From Medicago truncatula (lineage: Eukaryota > Streptophyta > Magnoliopsida > Fabales > Fabaceae), in contig NC_053042.1 in the NCBI RefSeq assembly GCF_003473485.1, positions 38,096,762-38,160,761 of the forward strand: a DNA stretch of 64,000 nt. Direction: 5' to 3'. The notes beneath the pieces are model-generated. The model searched no databases, was not told the DNA's origin, and was given only the letters and a program-made list of their open reading frames with translations. A program made the position numbers and the translations under genes. Shown here one piece after another: positions 1-11,169 of the stretch. Each line of letters begins with the position of its first letter. Positions within the stretch are counted from its first letter, which is position 1.

Positions 1-66
1 GATGTGGAGATTCAAACATAAAATAATATTATGACTCAACAATTTTTTTTAAAATATAATTAAATT

Positions 67-101
<35 letters not shown>

Positions 102-450
102 TTCTTTCTCTTCTCCTTCCTTATCATCGTCATCAAACACATCTAAACCAAAAAGCCCCATAAAATTAATTGAACATGAAATCAAACAATAACACCATTA
201 CCTCTTCTCCCTTCTACCCCTAACAACTCCAACTCCAAGATATACTATTCCTCTCACTTTACCTCTGTCATGACGTGGTCTCTTCGTCATGACTAGATTT
301 TCATAAAAAAAAAAAATCCATGTTCATTTTTAACTAAGACAGAGGCGTTGCGTATGCCTATTAAATCGTTGGATTTTGACCCTTTCAGACTTTGAGATCT
401 CTAATTGACGGTGATGAATGACCTTTGAGTGGAGGTCCTTTGTCAACAAC

Positions 451-487
<37 letters not shown>

Positions 488-1412
488 GAGGGGGTGGTGT
501 ACTTGCACACAATATGGCAATCAAATCAATAAGTGTCGAGGGTGATTGAGATATCTAGGCTAAAGAGCGAGCGTACCTGGATCAACCCCCACGAGTTAGT
601 ATCTATAGGAAAAGTTTAGAGTTTTTGTGCTTGAACCTTTACCTAAACCTTTGTGCTCAAGCGAAATATGTGAGCAAATTACGAGAAGTCATCATTGAAT
701 TAAGACTGAACGGTCCATATAACTGTTTCGAGCCTTGATCTAGTGATATCTAGGGCGAGGCCGTGTTGTGGCCCAATGTTGTATAAGTTGTTAGGGGCAC
801 CCAAATTCAATCATGGATTATGCCTTGATTCAGTCTGGAACATACTCGATGTACATAAAACCTTTGTGTGTTTGAGGGACGAAAATTAATCATCAAGAAA
901 CTGTTGCATTTAACTACATGGAGCATCACTTGTAAAAACATAACCCCAAACTTGTCTCATGGTAAAGGGCATTTTACTACAAAATTCTCACATTATGTTG
1001 GCCAAAACTTATCTCTCACTCTTTAAATCACCCAAAATTCTCAATCTCTCTTCCACCCTCTTCAACCCTTCACACTCCACTTTCTCGATTTTCCAACATA
1101 GGTTTCACTCAATATGAAGAATCAACAACCTTAAACACCTGAAACCACAACAAATTCATAAATTTTTCAGATACAATCCAACTATTTTCCAAATCATCCA
1201 TATTGGGTTAGTTTGTTTTTGTATGTTCAACAATATCTTAGGTTTATATGTAATTTTTTAATTTTGTTGGAGATAGAGTTGTTAGGGGTAGAAGGAAGAT
1301 GATGCAATTGCGTTATTGTTTGATTCCATGTTGAATTAATTTTTTGGATGCCTTTTTAGGTTTAGATATGTTTGTTGATGGATATGAGGAAGGAGAAGAG
1401 AAAGAAAATAAA

Positions 1413-1494
<82 letters not shown>

Positions 1495-1514
1495 TATGTT
1501 TGAATCTCCACGTC
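1..1514. mobile_element. Long-TIR non-autonomous DNA transposon, cut by window start
   Basis: Bases 1-250 reappear inverted at about 1263-1514: the GATGTGGAGATTCAAACATAA at base 1 is matched by its complement ending at 1514. The repeat continues through an AT-microsatellite, a polypurine/polypyrimidine stretch and a GTTAGGGGTAGAAG-type segment. Both arms carry the (AT)n tract in the same place; in the right arm it has expanded and gained a (GT)n tail. The middle (about 480-1260) has a long T tract and no coding capacity. Long inverted arms with a non-coding centre suggest a Mutator-like or foldback MITE. The left terminus, and so the target-site duplication, lies outside the window. Confidence 0.7.
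1425..1490. repeat. Compound (AT)n(GT)n microsatellite
   Basis: About 20 AT units are followed directly by about 14 GT units, inside the right arm of the TIR element. The Ile-Tyr/Cys-Val reading frames here are artefacts of the repeat. Confidence 0.95.
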
Positions 1515-1819
1515 AATGCCATATGTGATAAATATCGACTTTGACTAACAAGACGGGTGAAAATAACTAACCTAACACAATTTAATCAAATTAAAAGATT
1601 CATTTTTGTAAAAAAAAAAAAAAAAAAAGGATTCATATGATTTTTTGGATAGGGACCAATATGAACAAATAACTTAAGATAAGTGACTAGTGATGGTTAT
1701 TCGATAAATGATGTTTATCATATTCTTACTCGGATCGAGTATCCCAGGGTTGATATTTATTCATACATAGTTTGGAACAAAGCAGTACTCCTGAAAGTAT
1801 TTTTATTTGTGTAGAGACT

Positions 1820-2400
1820 TTTCAATAAAAAGATACCACTGTGAATGATCTAAATCGTCGTGGCGTGGTGCCTTCTGGTTCGTAACTTTGCTCTATAGGG
1901 TGTGGTAAGGAAGAAACAATTAACATTTTTCTTGGTTGTGACTTCTTTGGTGGTATATGGAACTCGGTTTGTCGATGGGTGGAAAATATTTTTGTTAAGT
2001 TTGCTAATATCGGGGAACAAACTTTGTAGTTTGGTGGATCTCATTTGTTCGGGAAGGAGATCCGCTCTTGTCTTCAGGTTATCTGGATGATATCTATTTG
2101 GATTATCTGAAAAGATCGTAATGTCAGAATATTCGATAATAAAAACCTTTCACCAGAGCAGGTGCTTGATTTTACTATAAAACTTCTTTCTTAGTGGTGG
2201 TTGAAGATCCACAAACCTAATAATTTTGTCGATTTTCATACCTGGTGGTTGAATCAGTTGCAATGCTTTGGTTTAGTGGCTATGTAATATGTAAATTGTT
2301 TTTGGCTTTTTGCTTTTCTTTTTTAATTCTTGTAATATATCACTCCTTTTCCCCTTCTAGACACTCCTTTTTATGTCGAACGTAGGTTTGTTAATCTGTT
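1820..2400 (+). mobile_element. L1-type LINE remnant, C-terminal zf-RVT region
   Basis: Translating across stops and frameshifts gives the C-terminal part of a plant non-LTR retrotransposon polyprotein: NLNRRGVVPSGS, then a Cys-x-x-Cys-like cluster (CSIGCGKEE), IFLGCDFFGGIWNSVCRW, VIWMISIWIIWKDRNVRIF, and a terminal WWLKIHKPN...HTWWLNQ block. These are the zf-RVT zinc finger and the following Trp-rich tail of L1-like plant LINEs. Several in-frame stops make it dead. Retention of only the 3' end fits the usual 5' truncation. Reading is on the + strand. Confidence 0.75.
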
Positions 2401-2789
2401 TCTGATTTTTTCATAAAAAAACAAACTAAAAATGTGTTTGTATCAAACTTGGTAAGATAATTTTATTTTTTTTTGCTTTTGTTTTAAAAAGAAACAAATT
2501 TCTATTAAATATTTTTTCTAGCAATTAAAACTTCCATAGATTAAGAATTCTAAATTCATCTTCAAATTTATGTATTTTATATTAAATACATAATAATTTT
2601 AAATAAGTAATTATTTCTTTTAAGAAAAAAATTACCATTATTTTTAGTACAAAAAAAATTACTATTTACTTCCATTTTTTTTTGGTCAGGTATTTACTAC
2701 CATTTTTAATTGTCTTATTTATGCATATTGTTTGCATAGAAAATACAAACATTTTTTCTTCCTAAAAGAAAAGGTTGTCTTGAATTTGA

Positions 2790-3312
2790 TGTGAGCTTCT
2801 TCTTCTTCTTCACATTCACACATAAACACAATCTCTCTCTCATCACGTTACCTTCATTATTCCATTCCTTACAGAACCGACAAAAGCATCACAAAAAGCA
2901 CAATTCATTCTTAATCCATCCAAATTCCGCATCGCATTGGACACACACTATTGCCCACTCCAAACTTGTCCACAATCTCGCCACAAAGGTTTCTCCTTTT
3001 CATCAATCCCGTGATCCAAATTATTTTTTCATTCATTTATTTTTCTGGGCTTTTCAATTTCATCTAGATTTTATTCCAAAAATTTGTTTTTTCTTGATGG
3101 GTATCAAAATTTGTTTGATGATTAACTTGTATATTATTGGATGTAACAGGGTTGATCTTGGTCATTGATCTCATCATCACAGGAACCAGTTACCTGAATC
3201 TCCTATGTGGTTTTGCTATGTTTTATAATTGACATTTAGATAGATATTAGATATTTTTCTATGGTTTTGAAAGATTACAGTGTTGAGTGTAGCTAGGGTT
3301 TGATTGAATGAC
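2790..3312 (+). promoter_or_regulatory. Probable 5' leader of the TBL gene
   Basis: A CTTCTT-rich, pyrimidine-biased stretch begins near 2795 and runs to the ATG at 3313. A possible leader intron could start near the CCACAAAG/GTTTCT site (about 2988) and end near TAACAG (about 3149). The open frame across 2791-3168 is low-complexity and has no recognisable domain, so it is read as leader rather than protein. No clear TATA box was seen. Confidence 0.35.
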
Positions 3313-6300
3313 ATGAATTGGGGTACACCTAAAGATTCACCCAAAATGTCTTACCATCCAAGACCACTTTCTTGGATTGTTGTTTTAGTTGGAGCACTTG
3401 CAATTTTCTTAATCTATGCTTCATTTGTTCTTGTTTCATCGCCGATTGGTGCCACGTTTCATGGATATTTTTATGGTATAGGTAGTTCTGAGAAGTTAGA
3501 TGTATCTGGATCTCCCATAAATGATGCTTCTATTGATAATAAACCGTCTTTAGATTCACAATCTTCCACTGGCACTAGTGATAGCAATATAGAAAAAACC
3601 GATACCACTTCAAACTCGGAAGTAGACAATAGTAAGTCTAGTTCTGTGGAACTTCCAACAAGTGAGGATGTGAATAAAACCTCTGATGTGAAACTTCCAC
3701 CAAAACCCACGACTTCGTTTGGCGATAGTGTAGATACGGCCAATACTAGTTTGCCTGCTCAAGCAAATTCACAAGTTGATTCAACTTCAAGTGCAACTGT
3801 TTCGGTTGAAGCAGGTGCCGGTTCTTCCAATTTGACGGGTGGTATTAGAACTGAAGAACCCCCTTCTACGGTTTCAAATGATCAGTCCGGTGGTGTCATT
3901 ATAGCACCAAAGGAAACCTCCACGACTTCTGATAATTCCACATTAACAGCTGTTCCAGAATCAGTAAAGAAGCCTGACAATGCATCCAATGCCGGTTCAG
4001 TTAATTCAGGTTACTATTGCAATCTTTTCACCTACACTAGCCTGTTTTTTAAATGCTTCATGGTATTTTAGTATTTACCATTCTTGTTTTGTATAATATA
4101 CAATAACATAAAATTTCATGTTTTTCTTTACTTCACTCTCTTTTGGAAGCACATTGTGTTTAGTAAAATAGTCTGATTTTATTAATCTTAACTCACTACT
4201 TTTTATATCCTAGATAAATGGAAATGAACAGAAGATAGAAAAAAATCAAGAGAATATAAGTGTATTATTGCAAACTGAACTGGAATTGTAGAATGTAATT
4301 CAACCCAAGAGTTTTCCCTTCATAAAGATATCTCTTTTCACTTCCATGTACAACTATCAAATTGACAGCTCCTCCCTTCCATTCCTATATTCTCTTTTTA
4401 TAACTTATTCTAACTATTACTACTAAATGTACAATTTTGTTCTACCATCCTACCCCAACATTACTATTTAATCTAACTTCAAACTGTGATCTAGGTAAAG
4501 GCCCATTTAGCCGCCTAACAAAAAAACACTCATTTAGCTATTTGTCTAGTTAATGTATTACATGAAAAGCCCGGGGGAGGGATATATTTCGTCTTTAACA
4601 CATGCATACATATGTCCTGCTTCACGCATTTGAAGGATTCAGGTTGAGAGAGAGATTTTTTTCTCTCTTACAGTAGACACTAATGTAGCAAAAGAGATGA
4701 TGTTGTCTATATTTTTCTCCGAGTACAGGATGAGGGCTTTAATGAGATTCCTTGCATCCACCACTTTAGCTTGTTTTTAGTACAATTGTCGAGTAACCTC
4801 TATTTTATTTTGGTCTTTGTTTCAGTTATCAATTGGGCTAATTAAGTGGTCGTTAGACTTAAGCCCACGAGGAGAGCCCAACTCAAAAGACCAGTCCATT
4901 AGGTCGGAGAGCCTCATGGCTTAGTACCACACTGAGCACTTTTATCTAGTCAATGTGGGACTCCTAACATTGCCACCACCCCCTTTAAGAGCCGACGTCT
5001 ACGTCAGTTTTCACTCTATCAGCAATCGGTATTTAGTTGAGTACCTTAATCAGTAGCCCTTTCTGTGACCCGACTTTCAATGAAAGCATCATTTATTAGG
5101 ACTTAAGTCCATGAGGAGAGTCCAACCCAAAAGACTAGTCCATTAAGTGGGAGAGCCTCATAGCTTAAGTACCGCACTCAACCATTTTATCTACTGGAAT
5201 TTCGGTGTGTTTGTTTGGTAGGTTATCTGTTTGTTAAATCTCTAAATCATCAGAAGCTTTTTTTTTTCTTTTTTCTTCCGAACCATTACTTCTGTCCTGG
5301 CCTTCTGGGATAGTTTGCACTCGAGTCTGGTGACCCTCTAATCACCATGGCAGGAGTGGTATTGTCATGATGATGTTTGGTTGTTCACTGTTCCTTGTTT
5401 CTTGTTGCTAAGCACATAATTGAGTTGTTAATAGCAACTGAATCAACGGATTTAATTGTGTTTGTACTTCTGGGCAAGGATCTGAATTTCATTGTCAACA
5501 ACACTAAATCGCCTATAAAGAATTGTAACAGAAAAAACCCACTTGAGTTGGTCTGGTGGTGTTGGCTTGGGACCTCGGAGTGTGTTCCTCTCAAGGTCTC
5601 AGGTTGGATTCTCTCCGGTGCCAATTTTGGTGGGCTAGTTTGGCTTATTCTAAAAAAAAGTTGTTACAGAAATATTTTGTTGTAGTATATACAAAATGAA
5701 TAAATTGAAACATGAAACCAATTATTCAAATTTTTAAAAAGTTGAATTCACAGTAGTTTCAGGTATATGGATTACTGACTGCAAATATGATGTATGATTC
5801 AAAGTTTTGGTTGGCAGATATGACACAGCCTCACATATACATGCATTCACACGAGCCCGCACACATGCATACTCACACTCACCGAGACACTCACACTTGT
5901 GTTGCTATATATGTTTGGAAAATTCTCAAACATATGTAAATTATTAGTAGCTGTATCTTGTTACTAAAAATTTCTTATTGTAAACAGGTTACAGTTTTCT
6001 AATAATATTGTTTGAAATTACTCTGTATGAGGCTTTTAATTGGTATTGTCCATTCTGTTGTGTAGGCTGTGATCTGTACCATGGGAATTGGGTACATGAT
6101 CCATTGGGACCACTTTACACAAACAATACATGCCCTGTATTGACACAGATGCAGAATTGCCAGGGTAATGGGAGGCCTGACAAAGATTATGAGAATTGGC
6201 GATGGAAGCCCTTTCAGTGTGACATCCCACGATTTGATCCTAGGAAATTTTTGGAGCTGATGAGAGGGAAGACCTTGGCTTTCATTGGAGATTCAGTAGC

Positions 6301-8166
6301 TCGAAACCAGATGGAATCAATGTTGTGTATTCTGTGGCAGGTTATTATTATTTTTTTCATTCCTTATTGATCTGTTTTGCATGGAAAATAAAATGATTTA
6401 GAGATTATGGAAATATTATCAGTTTTACTGTTGTCATTGTTGCTGCATATTATTTGTGATTATGAACTCTAAAAATAGGGCTGGAGTTTTAATATTTGAA
6501 CTTTGAATTTGACTAGTTAAGATGTACGAGATTGTCTGTGAGTTTATCCGAGACACACATAATCGAATCATTTACAGTTCACTTTGTTTGGCAGTAAGTT
6601 AGTCCAACAAAGTAAATACACGTCTAAACAGAAAGACTTCAACATGATAAAGCTCTCAACCTGTTTATATTTTATATTTGTTTGGTTTGGCTTCATCTGA
6701 ATAAATAGATTAACTCTTATTATTATTATATTGTGGATGCTTAATTTATTAACATTTATATGAGAACCATAAATGTTAATAAAAAGAAAAATTGTTTTGC
6801 TTTGAAACAATTTCTCCAACATGTGGATTTATTTTATTATTATTAGGTAAAAGAGGATGGGGAGGTGATTTATTAGGTAAACCAGGAAGTAAATGAGAAT
6901 GAAACCAGGAAACAAATTGATATGCATCCAGTACAACAACAATTTCTGCATTTATAATCTAGTTTCTCATATAAACATTTCTTTACTAGGTAAAAGAGGA
7001 ACTTAATCAAATTGATTTGGCGAGAAACTTAGTATATTTTTCTCAACATTTCTTTTCTTAGTTTTGCTTTGAAATTTTATGCCTTTCCCAGCCAAAGTAT
7101 ATTCCAATAAAAAGAAAAATGCATGTTTTGCCTCTTGGCACTGCATCAGAAATTGTTTTATGTGGCTTTAGTGCTGCAGATGCACCATACCTGGTTCATA
7201 ATGGAATGGTTTTTAGCCATTCAGCAGCATGCATTTGATTGCAAGTATTCATTTACACATACATAGGGTTTTCCATATCCATGCTTGTGTGTGCATGGTG
7301 CATGTGATTAAGCATCCATTTTATCATAGCTAGAAGCTTAACTGAAAATATGGTATTTTCAGGTAGAGGTACCAAAGAATCGGGGAAATCGTAATATGCA
7401 ACGATATTATTTTAGGTCCGCATCTGTAATGATAGTCCGGATATGGTCCTCATGGCTTGTCAAAGTGACATCTGAACCATTTGATTATGCTCCAGCTGGT
7501 GTGGATAAGCTCCATCTTGATGCCCCTGACCCGAAGTTAATGGAAAATATCCCAAATTTTGACGTGGTTGTCCTTTCTTCTGGTCATTGGTTTGCTAAGA
7601 AGTCTGTGTATATCTTGAATAACGAGATAGTGGGAGGACAGTTATGGTGGCCTGACAAGTCCAAGCAGATGAAGGTCAACAACATTCAAGCATATGCTAT
7701 ATCTGTAGAAACAATTCTTACTGCTCTTGCTACACATCCAACTTACAAAGGTCTCGCAATTGTACGGTCCTATTCACCAGATCATTATGAGGGTGGAGCC
7801 TGGAACACCGGTGGATCATGCACCGGGAAGGTTAAGCCTCTTGCACTTGGTGAACTGGTAGAAAATGCATACACAAATACGATGCATGAGCAACAAGTTA
7901 CAGGCTTTAACCGAGCTATGGAAAAGGCTGCAAATAAATCAAAGTTGAGGTTAATGGACATTACTCAAGTGTTTCAATACCGGCATGACGGTCATCCTGG
8001 GCCTTACAGGAGCCCCGACCCAAATAAGATCACGAAACGTGGCCCAGATGGAAGGCCACCACCACAGGATTGCTTGCACTGGTGCATGCCAGGTCCTGTC
8101 GATACCTGGAATGAACTTGTCTTGGAAATCATCAAGAGAGAATATGAAGGTGGAAGTGCATCATGA
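3313..8166 (+). CDS. TRICHOME BIREFRINGENCE-LIKE protein (PMR5N + DUF231/PC-esterase), TBL16/17/18-like
   Basis: Three coding exons, 3313-4009, 6066-6340 and 7363-8166, give 591 residues; both introns have GT-AG ends and the frame closes. Near the N-terminus a single hydrophobic segment (SWIVVLVGALAIFLIY) fits a type II signal anchor for the Golgi. A long Ser/Thr/Asn-rich stem follows to about residue 230. The PMR5N domain (CDLYHGNWVHDP, WRWKPFQCDIPRFD) leads to the GDS motif at 307-309, and the paired DxxH motif (DCLHWCMPGPVD) starts at 560; these form the Ser-His-Asp esterase-type centre. TBL proteins O-acetylate wall polysaccharides such as xylan, mannan or pectin; the substrate here is unknown. 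The C-terminus resembles the YLS7/TBL17-TBL18 branch. The start is ATG 3313; the frame also runs upstream to a TTG at 3304. Intron 1 (2.06 kb) contains TRIM and SINE debris. Confidence 0.93.
4856..5205 (+). mobile_element. TRIM-like LTR element remnant in TBL intron 1
   Basis: Two diverged direct repeats of about 110 bp (about 4856-4975 and 5099-5205) share GACTTAAG(C/T)CCA(C/T)GAGGAGAG, a CCAGTCCATTA block and GAGAGCCTCAT(G/A)GCTTA. The first copy ends in CAATGTGGGACTCCTAACA. The short spacer includes AGAGCCGACGTCTACGTCAG, typical of the internal part of terminal-repeat retrotransposons in miniature. No coding capacity is present. Confidence 0.5.
5538..5665 (+). mobile_element. tRNA-derived SINE in TBL intron 1
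   Basis: A degenerate A-box-like GAGTTGGTCTGGTGGTG, a B-box-like CAGGTTGGATTCTC about 55 bp downstream, and an A-rich end near 5655 give the layout of a legume tRNA-derived SINE. The short reading frames over it are incidental. Confidence 0.5.
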
Positions 8167-10600
8167 GATGTTACGCTCACCTCATGAGATTTGATTAAAT
8201 AGCGCAAACATCCCTTCTATTTTTCAAATGACCACTTACCACCCCATATTTGTCGGGAGATTGCACTCACACCTTTGGTTCTGTTCAAATGAAACCCCCT
8301 TTTACTTTACATGATAGATAGAATGTGTGTAATTAAGGGAAGTTCAAGATCTTATACAGTATATAGAGGTGATGGATGTGTCATTTATGAAAAGCATACT
8401 ATAGAGGCGGGGGTGTAATATCCTCTTTATTTTATTTTCTTTCTTTGATGACATTCAAGCTGCATGTTGTGCTTCTGCACTCATGAGATTGACTTGTGTA
8501 GACTTTATAGAGAGAGGTAAAAATAGGTCTCGGCTGTATCTTTTATCACAGAATAATATTATATCATAGAGAAATTTATTTATTTATTTTTAAGGATTGG
8601 GATGGTAAGCTCCTAGCTTATGAAATGTGTTCATGAGCAACTCCAGGTTTTACATGTCATTTTACTATGTGATTGTGAATGTGTTTATCGCTTTTTAGCT
8701 AGTTCTGAATATGTTTCTACTTTTTCTATTAGCAAGCCAATTTGGTTCATAATTTGAAGTGCTTCTCTGTCATTAAGGATATTGATAAATATGGAATTTC
8801 ACGCTGGTTGAAGTTCAAGCCTAACATCTGTCACTCTTTTCTTCTAGAATTTATGGTTTTATGATGGAAACTAGGACAGAACCTCAGTTTGAATGAAGGT
8901 GTGCTAAAAAAAAGATAAAATGTAGGTTTGAAATTTTTTCACTGTTTTTATATCAATTTTTCTTTTGAAATATTTTTTAATGAGTTAGATGAACTCCAGT
9001 GATTCACAAAACTCATACACTCAGGGTTCCACAAATCGAGTGTTAACTTGTAAATTCGGATGAATCGTGTTAACAAGCTGAGGTAAACTCTCGGGTTGCA
9101 ACACCTTACATACATTGTTCTATTCACTTGCGCTAGACTTGCTTTTGAAATTTAAATGTTCAATTATATATCACTTTACATTAAATTTTATCCCTAAAAA
9201 AAAAATTAAACTAATTTAATTGTATAAAATTAAGCTCATTTAAAGATCACCAAAATACACTACAAGCACCAAATTTAGAGATTCCGGGAGAAATGTTTAA
9301 ACTTTTCAAAGAGTAATTTTATAACGAATTTTATAAGGGAAATGTTAACGAGTGCCCTCGGAACACTCTTTAAGCACCTTAAATAGTTGACTTTTTAAAG
9401 TTGTGTATTGAAAGCATTGAAAATTGTAATAGTTGACTTTTTAAAAGAATAATTGCTAAATTAAGGATGCTTAAAGAGTGTCCCGTGAGCACTCGTTAAC
9501 AAGACCCATTTCATAATAAGTTGCATCCATGTTGCAAAACCAAAACTAGGTTCTGATAAATAAGGAGGAACATTGGGTAAATTACATTTTCATAATCTTT
9601 ATTTTAAATTTCAGTTTGGAACAAATTTTACGGTGGACCAGCGGATCCGGATTGTTTGTAGTCAAAGATGCTGCAATTATGCAATCAGAGTAGATCTAGC
9701 TGTTCAATTAAGATCGGATAGTCCAAATTTAAAACATTTAAAATAAAAAGATGAAAAAATATACTTTAAATTTGGACTATGCAATCTTAATCAGACGATC
9801 AAATATTTTTCAAGGAATCCAAATACTGAGTCAACACTTAAAATCATCTTAAATTTAAACGATGACTCACAATACTATATTAAAAGGTTAAGAATTCTTT
9901 TTATTCTAACAACTAACAAGGGAAACAATGATATGATTGGTAGCAATTGAAAAAAAAAATGAGAGAACAAAAATGAGTGCCTCAAACCCCAATTCATTCA
10001 TTCACCTTTGTTTATGTTGAATGGACATTGATCAGGTAACAGTCTTACTTACTCATGAGAATGAAGATGAATCACGAGTTTCTATTTCTAAAGTGTGACA
10101 AGGGTTGTTAGTATTTTGAGTGATTTTCAAATGTTAGTATCGATGTTTTTTTTTGAGGGAAAAATGTTAGTATCGATGTTAATATTTGATAAAAAAACAA
10201 AAGTAAAACAACCTTTTTCAATAATTTTTTATTTTATATTTTTTGGTAGTAAAAACAACATTTTTCAATTATGTGGTGTGGGTTTATTTAATTGTGTATT
10301 TTTTAAAAATGGATCTTTTACAGCAGTTTTATGGTGATATGATCATATTGTTTTAACTCACAGTCACATGTTATGTCACTGGTGTTTGGTATTTTTTGTC
10401 TCTCTTGTAAATTTGAAATTTGAAAAGTTTATTTCCAATTTTAGGACTATCTTACAGACATAACATCATCAATTCAAGGCTTTTTCTTTCATGAATATGA
10501 AGCCCACCATAACCCAGCCCGTCCGTACACCATTTTATTTTATTATATATAGTTAATTAAAAAACATTAAATAAATGTGAATCGAAATCAAATAGAGATC
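8167..10600. other. Intergenic TBL to MAP65
   Basis: The first 400 bases are probably the TBL 3' UTR and end region. Beyond that there is AT-rich sequence with the MITE at 9337-9507, a short imperfect inverted repeat around 9706-9790 (GATAGTCCAAATTTAAA against TTTAAATTTGGACTATG), and a small local duplication of AATGTTAGTATCGATGTT at about 10131 and 10163. No convincing coding sequence was seen on either strand. Confidence 0.6.
9337..9507. mobile_element. 171-bp MITE with near-perfect 9-bp TSD
   Basis: The termini GGGAAATGTTAACGAGTGC and GGGTCTTGTTAACGAGTGC (the latter read from the opposite strand) form inverted repeats. Flanks ATTTTATAA (9328-9336) and ATTTCATAA (9508-9516) match at 8 of 9 bases, a Mutator-type duplication. 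A TAGTTGACTTTTTAAA block occurs twice inside. It is non-coding. Confidence 0.8.
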
Positions 10601-10616
10601 GAGCGCTTTTGAACGT

Positions 10617-10653
10617 CAACGGTCACTCTTTTTCCTTAAAACTAAAACGGCTA
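10617..10653 (+). promoter_or_regulatory. Two MSA-like (G2/M) cores upstream of MAP65
   Basis: CAACGGTCA at 10617-10625 and AACGGCTA at 10646-10653 match the AACGG-Y-Y-A core of the mitosis-specific activator element bound by three-repeat MYB factors. They lie about 520-550 bp before the ATG, close to the probable transcription start (leader near 10680-10780). Their position before a phragmoplast protein gene fits mitotic expression. Function is inferred. Confidence 0.6.
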
Positions 10654-11169
10654 TATCTATCTATTCTGAATTCAAAATTGAAAGTTCGAAATCACTTATT
10701 TCTCATCAGTTCAAAATCACTTTTACTCTCTCTCATTTTGTCTTCTTCAAAAATCAAGTGATTCATTTCTTTTCCTAAATAGGTCAGTACACTTCGCTCC
10801 TCAGATTCCCACGAATCTTAACTATATTCAATTTTATTTCCATTCCTTTTATACAAACTTTCTATTTTCTCTTTTTAATTTTGTAGCTACTTCCAGCTAA
10901 GATCTATGTACCATTTCTCTCAATTCAATCAATTTCTCTACCGTTTCCCCCCAAATTTGTGTTACAATTCATTTTTATTTTTTTTTAACAATTTAGGGTT
11001 TCAAGTAATTTTACTCAAAATTCAAATTATGTTTCTATGTTTGCACCTCTTTAATCGCTTTTTTTTGAACAATTGTTGTATTGTTTTTTTGGTAATCTCT
11101 ACTTCTCTCATATATTTTTAGATTCTCAATTTTGAAGTGATTGTGTTTGGCAGATAACAGTACTAGAAA

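Noticed and set aside
1313-1544. Ile-Tyr / Thr-His repeat frames on both strands
   Set aside because: They translate an AT/GT microsatellite; same for 44446-44676, 45766-46023 and 51920-52132.
3304-3312. TTG-initiated upstream start for the TBL protein
   Set aside because: Nine bases upstream of a normal ATG (3313); no reason to prefer a non-ATG start in a plant gene.
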